The notes beneath the pieces are model-generated. The model ran no database searches. It was not told the origin of the DNA and saw nothing but the letters and a program-made list of their open reading frames with translations. Shown in pieces: positions 1 to 10,604 of a DNA stretch of 64,000 nt. A program made the translations under genes and the position numbers. Every line of letters begins with the position of its first letter. Positions within the stretch are counted from its first letter, which is position 1. Source of the DNA: Girardinichthys multiradiatus (lineage: Eukaryota; Chordata; Actinopteri; Cyprinodontiformes; Goodeidae); NCBI RefSeq assembly GCF_021462225.1, contig NC_061804.1, positions 4,758,740 through 4,822,739 of the forward strand, written 5' to 3'.

Positions 1-107
1 GCAGCGGCTCGGAGCTCCTCTCGTTGTTAGCTGTTCTTTAAGGTTTATTGTTTCATTAGTATGTCTAGGATCACCTACAGCAGACATAGTCTTTTCTGTA
101 TTGGATT

Positions 108-938
108 ATGGAGCGAATAGTGCGTGACATAGCCCAAAAACCGAGCTCCTCGTGGACTGTTATCCCAACGGTCAGGTGGAAGAGGCGGCGAAATGACAAA
201 AAACAAAAGCGAGGGTGCCGGTCTGGCCTCTTGGCACAACTACGGAGAAGGCCACACAAACTGCCGCTACCCAGCATTTTTCTCTCAAATACCAGATCCC
301 TCACAAATAAGATGTATGAGCTGAAGCTTCAGCTAGCAGCAAACAGTCTCATTCGTGACTGTTGCATTTTGCTGATTACGGAGACCTGGCTCCACTCATC
401 CATTCATGACACAGCTATCGAGCTTGGAGGACGCAGAGCGTACAGATATGATAGGAGCCATGACTCCGGTAGGAACAGGGGATGGGGGCTCTGCATCTAC
501 GTGAACAACAGCTGGTGCACAAACGCCACGGTTATTGACAGGCACTGCTCAGCAGACCTGGAATTTATCACCGTCAGATGCAGGCCGTTGTACCTTCCGC
601 GTGAGTTTACCGTTGTCATGGTGACTGCTGTTTATATTCCACCTGATGCCAACACCAGTGCTGCTCTCAGCCACTTGGACCATGCTCTCAGCCGGCAACA
701 GAACAACCATCCAGAGGCAGTGCATGTGAATGTGGGAGATTTTAACCATGCTGATTTGAAAGTAACACTCCCTAAATTCCACCAGCACGTTAAATGTGCC
801 ACTAGGGGAGCTAACACGCTAGATAAAGCATACTCCAACATCAAGCATGGATACAGGGCCACTCAGCTGCCCCGTTTGGGCTCTTCTGATCACATGTCCC
901 TGCTTCTCATTCCAGTATACAAGTCTGTGCTGAAGTGA
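108..938 (+). pseudogene. LINE endonuclease domain (EEP family), 276 codons
   Basis: The open frame encodes the apurinic-like endonuclease part of a LINE ORF2, which nicks target DNA to prime reverse transcription. Visible motifs are SNTRSLTNK, the glutamate motif ITETWLHSS, the GDFN motif at about residue 211 and the closing SSDH motif at about residue 260. The frame stops at 936-938 and overlaps the next frame, so the endonuclease and reverse transcriptase are no longer fused. The start codon is simply the first ATG of the frame; the true ORF2 start may lie before the window. It is a relic within a transposon, not a host gene. Confidence 0.75.
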
Positions 939-2175
939 GCACCCCCCAAAATCCAGACTGTAAAATCTTGGCCGGATGGTGCCACTCAGCAGTTACAAGA
1001 CTGTTTAGGACAGACTGGGATATTTTCTACCACCAGGACCTGGAAGTATTCACCTCACCAGTACGCTATATTCAACACTGTGTTAACACCGTCACAGTGG
1101 AGAGAGGCATCAGAGAGGCCAAGGCAAACTACAAGCAGAGGATTGAGAAAGAATTCAACAGCAACAACAGCCGGCAGGTGTGGCAAGGGGTCCAGCACAT
1201 CACCAACTTCAAATCAAGCAACACCATCGCAATATCTGGGGATGCCTCAGTGGCATAGGAGCTAAACCATGTCTTCGCCCGTTTTGAAGCTGAATCACCA
1301 GCAGAGCCCATACTGCAGCTCTCATCCCTCAACACCCAAACCATCCCTGTAGAAGTACAGGAAGTAAGGAGAACCCTGGGGGCAGTGAACCCCCGGAAAG
1401 CTGCTGGACCTGACCGTATGACGGGAAGGGTGCTAAGGGACTGTGCGGATCAGCTAGCTGGGGTTTTTACCAGCATCTTTAATCAGTCCCAGTGCTCCAT
1501 CCCATCATGTTTAAAGTGCCCCACCATCATCCCACTGCCAAAAAGGAACAATATTAGCAGTCTCAATGACTACCGGCCAGTGGCACTAGCACCGATCATC
1601 ATAAAGTGCTTTGAGAAACTGCTTCAGGGTCATATCACTTCATGCCTGCCACTCACACTTGACCCCCACCAGTTTGCCTACAGAACCGACCGGTCTACAG
1701 AGGATGCCGTCGCCACCGCTCTGCAGACCACGCTGACACACGTGGAACCGTGAAGGAGCTATGCAAGGCTACTCTTCCTGGACTTCAGCTCTGCTTTTAA
1801 CACCATTATTCCGAGCAGATTGGTGAACAAGCTGGGGGTCCTGGGTCTCCCCCACAACATCTGCTGCTGGATAAGGGATTTTTTGACAAACCGATCCCTG
1901 AGAGTGAGAGTAGTCCTCAGCACTGAGCACCAGCACTGGCACTCCACAAGGCTGTGTCCTAAGCCCCCTACTCTACACCCTTTACACCTATGAGTGTACC
2001 CCCATCCACCCGAACAATTCCATCATAAAGTTCGCCGATAATACCACGGTGGTGAGGCTCATCTCTGGAGAAGATGAGACCAGGTACAGAATGGAGGTGG
2101 AACGGCTGTCTGTCTGGTGCACCACCAACAACCTCCTTTTGAACACCTCCAAGTCGAAGGAACTGATTGTCGACG
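935..2175 (+). pseudogene. LINE reverse transcriptase region, disrupted
   Basis: This is the linker and reverse transcriptase half of the LINE. In frame 2 it carries an internal TAG at 1256-1258 and a TGA at about 1751-1753, then continues as [14 protein letters not shown] with a frameshift near 1915 and further damage around 1990. The catalytic aspartate of DFSSAFNT is kept, but the second catalytic motif reads FADN (about 2031-2042) instead of FADD, so the enzyme would be inactive even if the frame were whole. The C-terminal third is missing because the sequence switches to Rex3 at about 2175. Confidence 0.75.
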
Positions 2176-2375
2176 AGGTCCTCTTCAGGTTGGAGGAGAG
2201 TTCCTGCCTCTAGTGGAGCAGTTTAAGTATCTCGGGGTCTTGTTCACGAGTGGGGGAAAAATGGAGCGGGAGATCGACAGACGGATCGGTGCGGCTGCTG
2301 CAGTAATGGGGGCACTGTGCCGGTCCGTTGTGGTGAAGAGAAAGCTGAGCCGAAAAGCAAAGCTCTCATTTTGAC
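2172..2375 (+). mobile_element. Rex3 (RTE clade) reverse transcriptase fragment, plus orientation
   Basis: About 200 bp encodes LQVGGEFLP, FKYLGVLFTS and GAAAAVMGALCRS. The same segment is encoded on the opposite strand by the long Rex3 element at 2406-5470 (around 2866-3075), so two Rex3 pieces face each other about 30 bp apart. The fragment begins directly at the end of the L2-type LINE with no target duplication that I can see. It is probably part of a template-switched or rearranged insertion, or an independent fragment. Confidence 0.75.
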
Positions 2376-2569
2376 TTGTTTGAAGGACATTACATCAAAG
2401 TTGGATCAGCTTGTACTCGTACTCATCGTCTTCCGCTTTATCCGGGACCGGATCGCGGGGGCAGCAGACTCAGCAGAGACGCCCAGACGTCCCTCTCCCC
2501 AGACACCTTCTCCAGCTCCTCCGGGGGGAGCCCAAGGCGTTCGCAGGCCAGCCGAGAGACATAGTCCCT

Positions 2570-4086
2570 TCAGCCTGTCCTGGGCCGTCCCCTGGGCCTC
2601 CTCCCAGTGGGACGTGCCTGGAACACCTCCCGAGGAAGGCGTCCAGGAGGCATCCGGTATAGATACCCGAGCCACCTCAACTGGCTCATCTCGATGTGGA
2701 GGAGCAGCGGCTCTACTCCGAGCCCCTCCCGGATGGCCGAGCTCCTCACCCTATCTCTAAGGGAGTGCCTGGCCACCCTACGGAGGAAGCTCATTTCAGT
2801 CGCTTGTATCCGGGATCTCGTTCTTTCGGTCATGACCCAAAGTTCATGGCCATAGGTGAGGTTAGGAACGTAGACCGACGGGTAAATCGAGAGCTTCGCT
2901 TTTCGGCTCAACTCTCTCTTCACCACAATGGACCGGCACAGCGCCCCCATTACTGTGGCAGCCGCACCGATCCGTCTGTTGATCTCCCGCTCCATTCTTC
3001 CCTCACTCGTGAACAAGACCCCGAGATACTTAAACTCCTCCACTTGAGGCAGGAACTCCCCTCCAACCTGAAGAGGACAAGTCACCCTTTTCCGGTCGAG
3101 AACCATGGCCTCGGACTTGGAGGAGCTGATCTTCATCCCAGCCGCTTCACACTCGGCTGCGAACCGCCCCAGCGCATGCTGTAGGTCTTGGCTAGAGGGG
3201 GCCAGCAGGACCACGTCATCTGCAAAAAGAAGAGACGAAATCCTCTGGTCCCCAAACCAGACACCCTCCGGCCCTTGGCTGCGCCTAGAAATCCTGTCCA
3301 TAAAAGTTATGAACAGGACCGGTGACAAAGGGCAGCCGTGCCGGAGTCCAACATGCACCGGGAACAGGTCCGACTTAGTGCCGGCTTTGCGGACCAAACT
3401 CCTGCTCTGCTTGTACAGAGACCGGATGGCCCCTAGTAAAGGGCCCCCAATTCCATACTCCTGGAGCAACCCCACAGGGCATCACGAGGGACACAGTCGA
3501 ATGCTTTCTCCAAGTCCACAAAACACATGTGGACCGGTTGGGCAAACTCCCATGAACCCTCGAGTATCCTGTAGAGGGTATAGAGCTGGTCCAGTGTTCC
3601 ACGGCCGGGACGAAAACCACACTGCTCCTCCTGAAGCCGGGGTTCAATTATCGGCCGGACTCTCCTCTCCAATACCCTGGCGTAGGCCTTACCATGGAGG
3701 CAGAGGAGTGTGATCCCCCTGTAGTTGGAACACACCCTCCAGTCACCCTTCTTATGTAGGGGGACCACCACCCCAGTCTGCCAATCCAAAGGCACTGTCC
3801 CCGTCCGCCACGCAATGTTGAAGAGGCGTGTCAACCATGACAGCCCCACAACATCCAAAGACTTGAGATACTCAGGGTGGATCTCATCCAACCCCGAAGC
3901 CCTGCCCCCGCGGAGCTTTTTAACCCCCTCGGTGACTTCAGCCTGCGTGATGAAAGAGTCCAACCCCGAGTCCCCAGCCTCTGTTTCCACCAGGGAATGC
4001 GTAACGGCATGATTGAGGATATCCTCGAAATACTCCTTCCACCGCCCGATAATGTCCTCAGTCGAGGTCAGCAGCTCCCCACCCAC
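2570..4086 (-). pseudogene. Rex3 reverse transcriptase, frameshifted
   Basis: Two overlapping frames (4086-3433 and 3475-2570) together encode a RTE-type reverse transcriptase. The first contains RGGRASGLDEIHPEYLK, GVVVPLHKKGDWRVCSNYRG, GFRPGRGT and the catalytic FVDLEKAFD. The second contains LRHGCPLSPVLF, the catalytic LLFADDVVLLA, KYLGVLFTSEG, and the C-terminal RRVARHSLRDRVRSS and PTGRRPRGRPRTG blocks. A single frameshift between 3433 and 3475 separates them, and a stop follows at 2570. All key catalytic aspartates are intact, which suggests a fairly young copy. Confidence 0.85.
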
Positions 4087-4237
4087 ACTGTAAACAGTGT
4101 TGGCGAAGCACTGCTTCCCCCTCCTGAGGCACCGGACAGTTTGCCAGAATCGTTTCGGGGCTAACCGGTAGTCCTCCGGTAGTCCTTCTCCATGGCCTCA
4201 CCAAACTCCTCACCAAACTCCTCCCAGGTCCGAGCAG

Positions 4238-5326
4238 CTATGGGCGGCAGCATCGACAATAGAACATGGTCCACTCGGACTCTATGTCTCCAACATCCCT
4301 TGGAATCTGGTCAAAGCTCTCCTGGAGTTGAGAGTTGAATACATCCCTGGCCAAGGGGTCCGCCAGACATTCCCAGCAGACCCTCACTATGTGCTTGGGC
4401 CTGCCAAGTCTGTCCGGCTTTCTCCTCCCCCAGCGGATCCAACTCACCACCAGGTGGTGATCAGTGGACAGCTCAGCCCCTCTCTTCACCCGAGTGTCCA
4501 AAACATGCGGCCGAAGGTCTGATGATACGACAACAAAGTCGATCATTGACCTCCTGCGTAGGGTATCTTGGTGCCAAGTGCACTGATGGACACCCTTATG
4601 TTTGAACATGGTGTTCATTATGGACAATCCGTGACTAGCACAGAAGTCCAATAACAAAACACCACTCAGATTCAGATCGGGGAGGCCATTCCTCCCGATC
4701 ACGCCTCTCCAGGTGTCAATGTTGTTTCCCACGTGGGCGTTGAAGTCCCCCAGCAGAATAATGGAGTCCCCGGGAGGGGCACTGTCCAGCACCCCCGACA
4801 GGGACGCCAAGAAGGCCGGGTACTCCTCACTACCACTCCGCCCGTAGGCTGAAATGATAGTCAGAGACCTCTCCCCAACCCGAAGGCGCAGGGATGCGAC
4901 CCTCTCATCCACTGGGGTAAACCCCAACACTAGACGGCTGAGCTGGGGGGCAACAAGCAAACCCACCCCAGCCCGCCGCCTCTCCCCGTGGGCCACTCCA
5001 GAGTAGAAGAGAGTCCAGCCCCTCTCGAGGAGATCGGTTCCAGAGCCCACGCTGTGCGTGGAAGCGAGCCCGACTATTTCTAGTCGATATCTCTTGACTT
5101 CCCGCACAAGCTCAAGCTCCTTCCCCCCCAGCGAGGTGACATTCCACGTCCCTAGAGCCAGCCTAAGCATCCGGGGATCGGGCCGCCGAGGTCTCCACAT
5201 TCGTCCGTCGACCAATCCTCTTTGCACCGGTCCGTCACGGTTCCCCCTGCAGGTGGTGGGCCCACTGGGGATGGTCTCTCGTTCGGGCTTGGCCCGGCTG
5301 GGTCCAGCGAGGAGCAACCCAGCCAC
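4238..5326 (-). pseudogene. Rex3 endonuclease domain (362 codons)
   Basis: The frame encodes the EEP endonuclease of Rex3, which nicks the target site. Motifs in order are [13 protein letters not shown] at about residue 57, then [24 protein letters not shown] and STDHHLV. The N-terminal 55 residues are low-complexity, rich in proline and arginine, and may be untranslated leader rather than protein; another frame (5152-5466) reads through the same leader. The frame is lost at about 4238, after [13 protein letters not shown], so it is disconnected from the reverse transcriptase. Confidence 0.8.
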
Positions 5327-5511
5327 CAGGCGCTCTCCGACGAGTCCCGACCCCAGGCCTGGCTCCAGGGTGGGTCCCCGGCTCCGCAGTACCGGGCGAT
5401 GTCACGCGCCTCGATTTTGTAGTCGTCATGTGGGGTTCTTGAGTTCATACGAGAAGTCTGTACCACAAACTAAATGTCTGGTATTTGGTTAAAATCTGCT
5501 TGTTCTTCACT

Positions 5512-5519
5512 CTGTAAAG
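5512..5519. repeat. Target site duplication of hAT element, left copy
   Basis: The octamer ctgtaaag sits directly before the hAT left end and is repeated exactly after the right end. Confidence 0.85.
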
Positions 5520-8341
5520 TAGGGATGCTCCGATCAGGCTTTTTGCTGCCGATTCCGATACCGATCACCCATGAGTTCCGATCATTGCCAATCACCGATC
5601 ACATGGATTGGCAGTAAATTTTTCAATTTAGCTATAAGGGCTACTGGCTACATGATGTGGAAAAAAGGAACCATAGAATCACCTTAATTCAGATGAAAAA
5701 TTTGTTTTTACTTACTTTTTCAAAATAAAAAATGCAAAAAACATGTAGGAACAATGCAGCAAATATTTAGCGAAAAGGACAACTGAAAACCTGCTATCAG
5801 TAATGCAATCTTTAACAGAGTTAAGTCATTAAGCCTCTTGGCGAATAATGCAGTAAAAATAAATCACATTGCCTTAATCAAATTATGTTAAATAAAAAAG
5901 GAATTGTTCAAAGGCAAGTGCAGGTTGCATTCAAATAACTGTCATAAGTGCATGAGCAAACTGTTGTGGATTGTCAGAAAAAAAACTACATGTTTACCTT
6001 TCTTATAATTTACTAAACAAATCAATACTATGGGTCTGTTGCTTCATATATAAAATAAAATAGCCCATTTGCTACTCAAACAACATTAACATGGTCTTAA
6101 AGATCTTGAAACAGAAAAACAGCACAAGTGAAATTAAAGTGCATTTGCTTTGAACAGGCAAAATGTTGAACAGCATTTTTACATGCTAAATGCCTATTAC
6201 TTATTGGTAAGCATTGTGGGAAGGTTCTTTTTAATAAAGAGAAGCATCTCAGCTTTTTCAGTCATGAGTCTATTCCTGTGTTCGTCCACAATGTTGGATG
6301 CAGCACTGAATAAGCGCTCACTCCACACTTGTGCATGGTGCAGACAGGTAAGCTCTTGCTACTTTAGCAATGTCTGGAAAACGTTCCTTATTAGTTTTCC
6401 AGTATTCCAATGATGATGCACTCCGAGAGATGGGTGGCTCTGAGAGGTAGATTATCATCTCTGATGGCGTTGGACTGTCGGTGTGAGCCTGCTGCGAGGT
6501 TTCTTCTGCCAGGATCTCACCGAATATTGAAGACAAAGATCCTGGTCGTGGCACTTTCTCTGCTGGCTCCCCTGTGCTGTTAGCTTCATGTTCTTGGTTT
6601 GGATCCCTCTGAGCGGCTTCTGTCATCAGACCAAGAAGCAGTCTGTGTGTTTTGGTCTTAAGTCCTTCAGAATAAAATCTGTCTTTGTACCTTTAGGGGA
6701 GGGGGTCACATTAATTTTCAGGCCAGTTGAGAATAAAAAATGTAACTATGTTGCTTTTATAATTTCTATAATGCTTTTTTAAATCCATCATTATTTTGAT
6801 GATGATTAGCTCACCTTGGGTCTATGACTGTTGCCAAACTGTAGAGGGGCTCTTCTTCAATGTCAGCAAATCTTTTGGTGACAGCTTCCAGCAACGTGTC
6901 CTTAGTTGTCTTCACACCATGATCTGCTGCAGTCTCTTTGGTCAGAATATGCTTTAAAACCATCACAGAGGGTTTTGACATCAGCAGCAGATGCAGTTGA
7001 TGAGCATATTTCCATAGTCAGCTCTTCAAAAGGTTCCAGCAGTGTTGTCATGTTTTCAATCAATTCCCACTGAGAAGATGTAAAGGTTGCAGGTAGCTCA
7101 AAGTCAGCAGCGTAAACGCCCAATACTCGTTTTTGCTCAAGGAGACTGTGGAGCATATAATAAGTGCTATTCCACCTAGTGCTGACATCTTGTTGCAGTC
7201 TTTTGGTGGGCTGGCCAAGTTGTTTCTGTACACTCTGAAGTCTTGCATACGCTAATGGGGAGTGCCTGAAGTGCCCCACAATGCGTCTCCCTTTGGCAAT
7301 AATGTCACTTACACTGCGCTGTGACAGCACTGCCTCATGGATGGCCAGCTGCAGGGTGTGTGCCATACACCCCAAACTTGGTAAACCAGCATCTATCATA
7401 GCTTTCACCATGTTTCTGGCATTATCTCTCAGTATCACGTGTATCTTGTCTTTTGGAATATGCCATGTTTGAAACATTTTCTCAAATGTGGTGGCTAAAG
7501 CTACGGCAGCATGGGAACCAGAAAACTCCTGGGCATGCAGAACAGCTTTATGAAGTTGAAAATCCGAATCAATCCAGTGAGCTGTTAAACTTAGCATCGA
7601 CACAGGACTGACGTCCGAGCTCCATATATCACTCGTGAAACTTAAAGAGGATGAGACGCCTTCTTTAAGGAGATGTTGGACGTGAGAGTACACTGTCTGG
7701 TGGAGCTCGGGCAGGGCTAGATCTGTGAAGTACTTACGTCCCGGTAGCACGTAGCGGGGCTCCAAGTGTGAGAGCAGTCGGCGGAACCCAGCGTCTTCCA
7801 CCACGGAGAAAAGCTGGTCATTTAGCCCGATTAATTCAATTATTTTTCGAGTTATTTCCTTAGCCTTCTGACTGCCACGCTCATACGAGCGAGTGTTGGC
7901 AATGGTGGGCTGCGTTAACTGCCATCTGACTGCTCCGGTTGCCTTCTTTTCATTCTCTGCAGTGAGCCTCGAAAACTCACCATACTCCGCCAAGTGCTTG
8001 TTCTTTAAATGTCGTATTAAATTTGTTGTGTTGAAGCATTTTGACGTGCTTCCCCCACGAGGTATTTTACCATTGCATGTGTTGCAGGACGCAAACTTTA
8101 CATCACTCTCACAGACCGTATAAAAGCTCCAAACAGCAGACATGTTTGTTCAGGATTTGCCGCCGCGCGCTTGCGCAGTTTGTAGGACATTGGGAGCTAC
8201 ACTACACTGCAAAGTATGAGGTACATGTGATCGGGTTCTGTAATCGGCAATGAAAGACACTGATCGGCACACGTCGATTACATACTTTTTAACGGAAATC
8301 GGCAGATAATGATCGGTGGCCGATCGATTGGAACACCACTG
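5520..8341 (-). mobile_element. hAT-superfamily DNA transposon, full length, defective
   Basis: The element is bounded by a perfect 8-bp duplication (ctgtaaag at 5512-5519 and 8342-8349), the hallmark of hAT insertion. Its left end begins tagggatgctccgatc and its right end, reverse-complemented, begins cagtggtgttccaatc. Both termini carry several copies of a ccgatcac/gatcggc motif. The only gene is a BED-finger transposase on the minus strand (6197-8143). Noncoding flanks of about 680 bp on one side and 200 bp on the other are AT-rich. The protein lesions suggest it can no longer move itself, although its ends may still be recognised. Confidence 0.9.
6197..8143 (-). pseudogene. hAT transposase with BED finger, one intron, two frameshifts
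   Basis: The 5' frame (8143-6902) begins with a BED zinc finger (WSFYTV, CNTCNGK, and HLKNKH at about residue 45), followed by the hAT catalytic core. Visible core motifs are FTSDIWSS, ILRDNARNMVKAM, LGCMAHTLQLAI and STRWNSTYYML. The reading frame slips near 6975, and the other frame then reads LKHILTKETAADHG to VIDPR. A consensus donor (AAG/GTGAGC) at 6814 and acceptor at 6691 define a 124-bp intron; joining them restores DPRYKDRFYSEGL. The last exon carries the dimerisation region (LEYWKTNKERFPDIAKVARAYL), and a 2-bp loss near 6325 breaks it just before SERLFSAASNIV. The stop is TAA at 6197. Family relatives are ZBED-like hAT transposases. Confidence 0.85.
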
Positions 8342-8349
8342 CTGTAAAG
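8342..8349. repeat. Target site duplication of hAT element, right copy
   Basis: The octamer ctgtaaag matches the left copy exactly. A following t is also shared by both flanks, so the element boundary could shift by one base. Confidence 0.85.
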
Positions 8350-8760
8350 TGACCAGATGTGGGTAAAATACACAAAAGCTAAACTTAGAAAAGAGTACAG
8401 CTACTTAGAAGTGTTGCTTAAGTAGAAGCAATAATATGGTGCCCTGGAACTACTCTTATTAATATTTTAAATAGTTACTCAAGTAAAACTTATTACTACC
8501 CATTAAGTCTGTTGAGCCAATTTAAAAATAGATGCGTTAAGAAAGTATTCACTGTATTACTACATTAAATCTACAGAAATATTAATGTTAAGATAACAAA
8601 TTGGCTCAAATTTTTAATATCGGTGCATCCCTATTTGGGTTGATGAAAGCAAGAGGATAAAAAAATAAGAGGGAAATGCCAGGATGAAGAGGATAAATTG
8701 TAAAACAGCTGTTCCACTTAATGGCTCAAGAAAAGTCTGAAAACTCTTCTCTGCAGAATG
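8350..8760. other. AT-rich spacer with possible decayed hAT-like ends
   Basis: No open frame is supported. The stretch 8390-8500 (tacttagaagtgttgcttaagtag, in part) and the tcggtgcatcccta at about 8620-8634 resemble termini of other hAT-type repeats, suggesting an older, largely decayed insertion. Confidence 0.3.
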
Positions 8761-8762
8761 TA

Positions 8763-8966
8763 CAGGTCCTTCTCAAATATTAGCATATTGTGATAAAGTT
8801 CATTATTTTCCATAATGTCATGATGAAAATTTAACATTCATATATTTTAGATTCATTGCACACTAACTGAAATATTTCAGGTCTTTTATTGTCTTAATAC
8901 GGATGATTTTGGCATACAGCTCATGAAAACCCAAAATTCCTATCTCACAAAATTAGCATATCATTA
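8763..8966 (+). repeat. Tc1 copy 1 left inverted terminal repeat
   Basis: It pairs with 10167-10371 in reverse complement. The outer end lacks one A in the ctcaaaat run compared with the right arm and with both arms of copy 2, a possible defect in this terminus. Confidence 0.85.
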
Positions 8967-9089
8967 AAAGGGTCTCTAAACGAGCTATGAACCTAATCAT
9001 CTGAATCAACGAGTTAACTCTAAACACCTGCAAAAGATTCCTGAGGCCTTTAAAACTCCCAGCCTGGTTCATCACTCAAAACCCCAATC

Positions 9090-10094
9090 ATGGGTAAGAC
9101 TGCCGACCTGACTGCTGTCCAGAAGGCCACTATTAACACCCTCAAGCAAGAGGGTAAGACACAGAAAGAAATTTCTGAACAAATAGGCTGTTCCCAGAGT
9201 GCTGTATCAAGGCACCTCAGTGGGAAGTCTGTGGGAAGGAAAAAGTGTGGCAGAAAACGCTGCACAACGAGAAGAGGTGACCGGACCCTGAGGAAGATTG
9301 TGGAGAAGGGCCGATTCCAGACCTTGGGGGACCTGCGGAAGCAGTGGACTGAGTCTGGAGTAGAAACATCCAGAGCCACCGTGCACAGGCGTGTGCAGGA
9401 AATGGGCTACAGGTGCCGCATTCCCCAGGTCAAGCCACTTTTGAACCAGAAACAGCGGCAGAAGCGCCCGACCTGGGCTACAGAGAAGCAGCACTGGACT
9501 GTTGCTCAGTGGTCCAAAGTACTTTTTTCGGATGAAAGCAAATTCTGCATGTCATTCGGAAATCAAGGTGCCAGAGTCTGGAGGAAGACTGGGGAGAAGG
9601 AAATGCCAAAATGCCAGAAGTCCAGTGTCAAGTACCCACAGTCAGTGATGGTCTGGGGTGCCGTGTCAGCTGCTGGTGTTGGTCCACTGTGTTTTATCAA
9701 GGGCAGGGTCAATGCAGCTAGCTATCAGGAGATTTTGGAGCACTTCATGCTTCCATCTACTGAAAAACTTTATGGAGATGAAGATTTCATTTTTCAGCAC
9801 GACCTGGCACCTGCTCACAGTGCCAAAATCACTGGTAAATGGTTTACTGACCATGGTATCACTGTGCTCAATTGGCCTGCCAACTCTCCTGACCTGAACC
9901 CAATAGAGAATCTGTGGGATATTGTGAAGAGAACGTTGAGAGACTCAAGACCCAACACTCTGGATGAGCTAAAGGCCGCTATCGAAGCATCCTGGGCCTC
10001 CATAAGACCTCAGCAGTGCCACAGGCTGATTGCCTCCATGCCACGCCGCATTGAAGCAGTCATTTCTGCAAAAGGATTCCCGACCAAGTATTGA
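9090..10094 (+). CDS. Tc1-family transposase, intact, 334 aa
   Basis: The protein cuts and reinserts Tc1 DNA at TA sites. Residues 1-110 form the paired-like DNA-binding region with two helix-turn-helix units (first around QKEISEQIGCSQSAVSRHL, residues 25-43) and a basic stretch GRKKCGRKR at 49-57 that could serve as an AT-hook or nuclear signal. The catalytic triad is visible as D148 (FSDES), D238 (QHDLAPAH) and E273 (PNPIEN-like motif NPIENLW), with 34 residues between the last two, the standard DD34E spacing. The glycine-rich box is replaced by YPQSVMVWGAVS. Length matches the usual 330-350 residues. The ATG has a good context (aatcATGggt). It is the only transposase in the window with no visible lesion. 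Confidence 0.95.
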   Translation: MGKTADLTAVQKATINTLKQEGKTQKEISEQIGCSQSAVSRHLSGKSVGRKKCGRKRCTTRRGDRTLRKIVEKGRFQTLGDLRKQWTESGVETSRATVHRRVQEMGYRCRIPQVKPLLNQKQRQKRPTWATEKQHWTVAQWSKVLFSDESKFCMSFGNQGARVWRKTGEKEMPKCQKSSVKYPQSVMVWGAVSAAGVGPLCFIKGRVNAASYQEILEHFMLPSTEKLYGDEDFIFQHDLAPAHSAKITGKWFTDHGITVLNWPANSPDLNPIENLWDIVKRTLRDSRPNTLDELKAAIEASWASIRPQQCHRLIASMPRRIEAVISAKGFPTKY

Positions 10095-10166
10095 GTGCAT
10101 AACTGTACATGATTATTTGAAGGTTGGCATTTTTTGTATTAAAAACACTTTTCTTTTATTGGTCGG

Positions 10167-10371
10167 ATGAAATATGCTAATTTTGTGAGATAGGAATTTT
10201 GGGTTTTCATGAGCTGTATGCCAAAATCATCCGTATTAAGACAATAAAAGACCTGAAATATTTCAGTTAGTGTGCAATGAATCTAAAATATATGAATGTT
10301 AAATTTTCATCATTACATTATGGAAAATAATGAACTTTATCACAATATGCTAATATTTTGAGAAGGACCTG
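10167..10371 (-). repeat. Tc1 copy 1 right inverted terminal repeat
   Basis: It is the reverse complement of 8763-8966, ending agaaggacctg before the TA target site. Confidence 0.85.
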
Positions 10372-10604
10372 TATTCAGCTGTGCAGAAGAAACTGTTGTA
10401 CATACAGTTTCATGTTTTCTTGGCCTGGAGAAAAGACTGGAACTAACTCAAACAGTTGAAGAACATGAGAGAAGCAATGTGTGCAAAACATGCATGGTTT
10501 CATAAGACCACCAAGATCTTTAATATTGTTAGATGTGTAGATCAGGACATTCCTGTTAGGGGCTTTTAGTACACATGCGGACCATGGGAGAAAGTCCAGG
10601 GCTA

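Larger units (their letters stand above)
1..2175 (+). mobile_element. L2-type (Jockey superfamily) LINE remnant, 5' part possibly cut by window edge
   Basis: This is a decayed non-LTR retrotransposon. Reading across frames gives an endonuclease region, a linker and a reverse transcriptase region in the normal order. Recognisable blocks are ITETWLHSS, VGDFNHADL and SSDHMSLLL (endonuclease), then [26 protein letters not shown] and FADN (reverse transcriptase). Homologous blocks occur in the better-preserved element at 44820-48135, so the two are related families. About 35-40 codons seem to be missing near position 1095, where the linker jumps directly to ERGIREAK. The copy ends abruptly after LIVD at about 2175, where Rex3 sequence begins. 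The clade name is my judgement from motif style; a phylogeny would be needed to separate L2 from close relatives. Confidence 0.85.
2406..5470 (-). mobile_element. Rex3 LINE (RTE clade), nearly complete but mutated
   Basis: This minus-strand element is a RTE-type non-LTR retrotransposon with an AP-endonuclease and a reverse transcriptase but no separate ORF1. I assign it to Rex3 because the sequences at about 3319-3339 and 3763-3782 match, with at most one mismatch, the binding sites of the published Rex3 PCR primers (from memory), and because the encoded motifs are RTE-like ([37 protein letters not shown]). The 3' end lies at about 2406 in a short run of repeated tactcgtactcatcgtc-like units, which recurs at the Rex3 fragments at 35800 and 39424. 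The element has at least two frameshifts. Confidence 0.9.
8763..10371 (+). mobile_element. Tc1-like transposon, copy 1, intact transposase
   Basis: A complete 1609-bp Tc1/mariner element flanked by the TA dinucleotide (8761-8762 and 10372-10373). Its inverted terminal repeats are about 205 bp long (8763-8966 and 10167-10371), begin caggtccttctcaaa, and differ by only a few bases. The single gene at 9090-10094 is open from start to stop. A near-identical copy lies in opposite orientation at 12037-13647. High similarity of the arms and an intact frame indicate recent insertion. Confidence 0.95.

Noticed and set aside
3105..3713. 202-codon plus-strand frame
   Set aside because: It is the complement of the Rex3 reverse transcriptase and shows no domain of its own.
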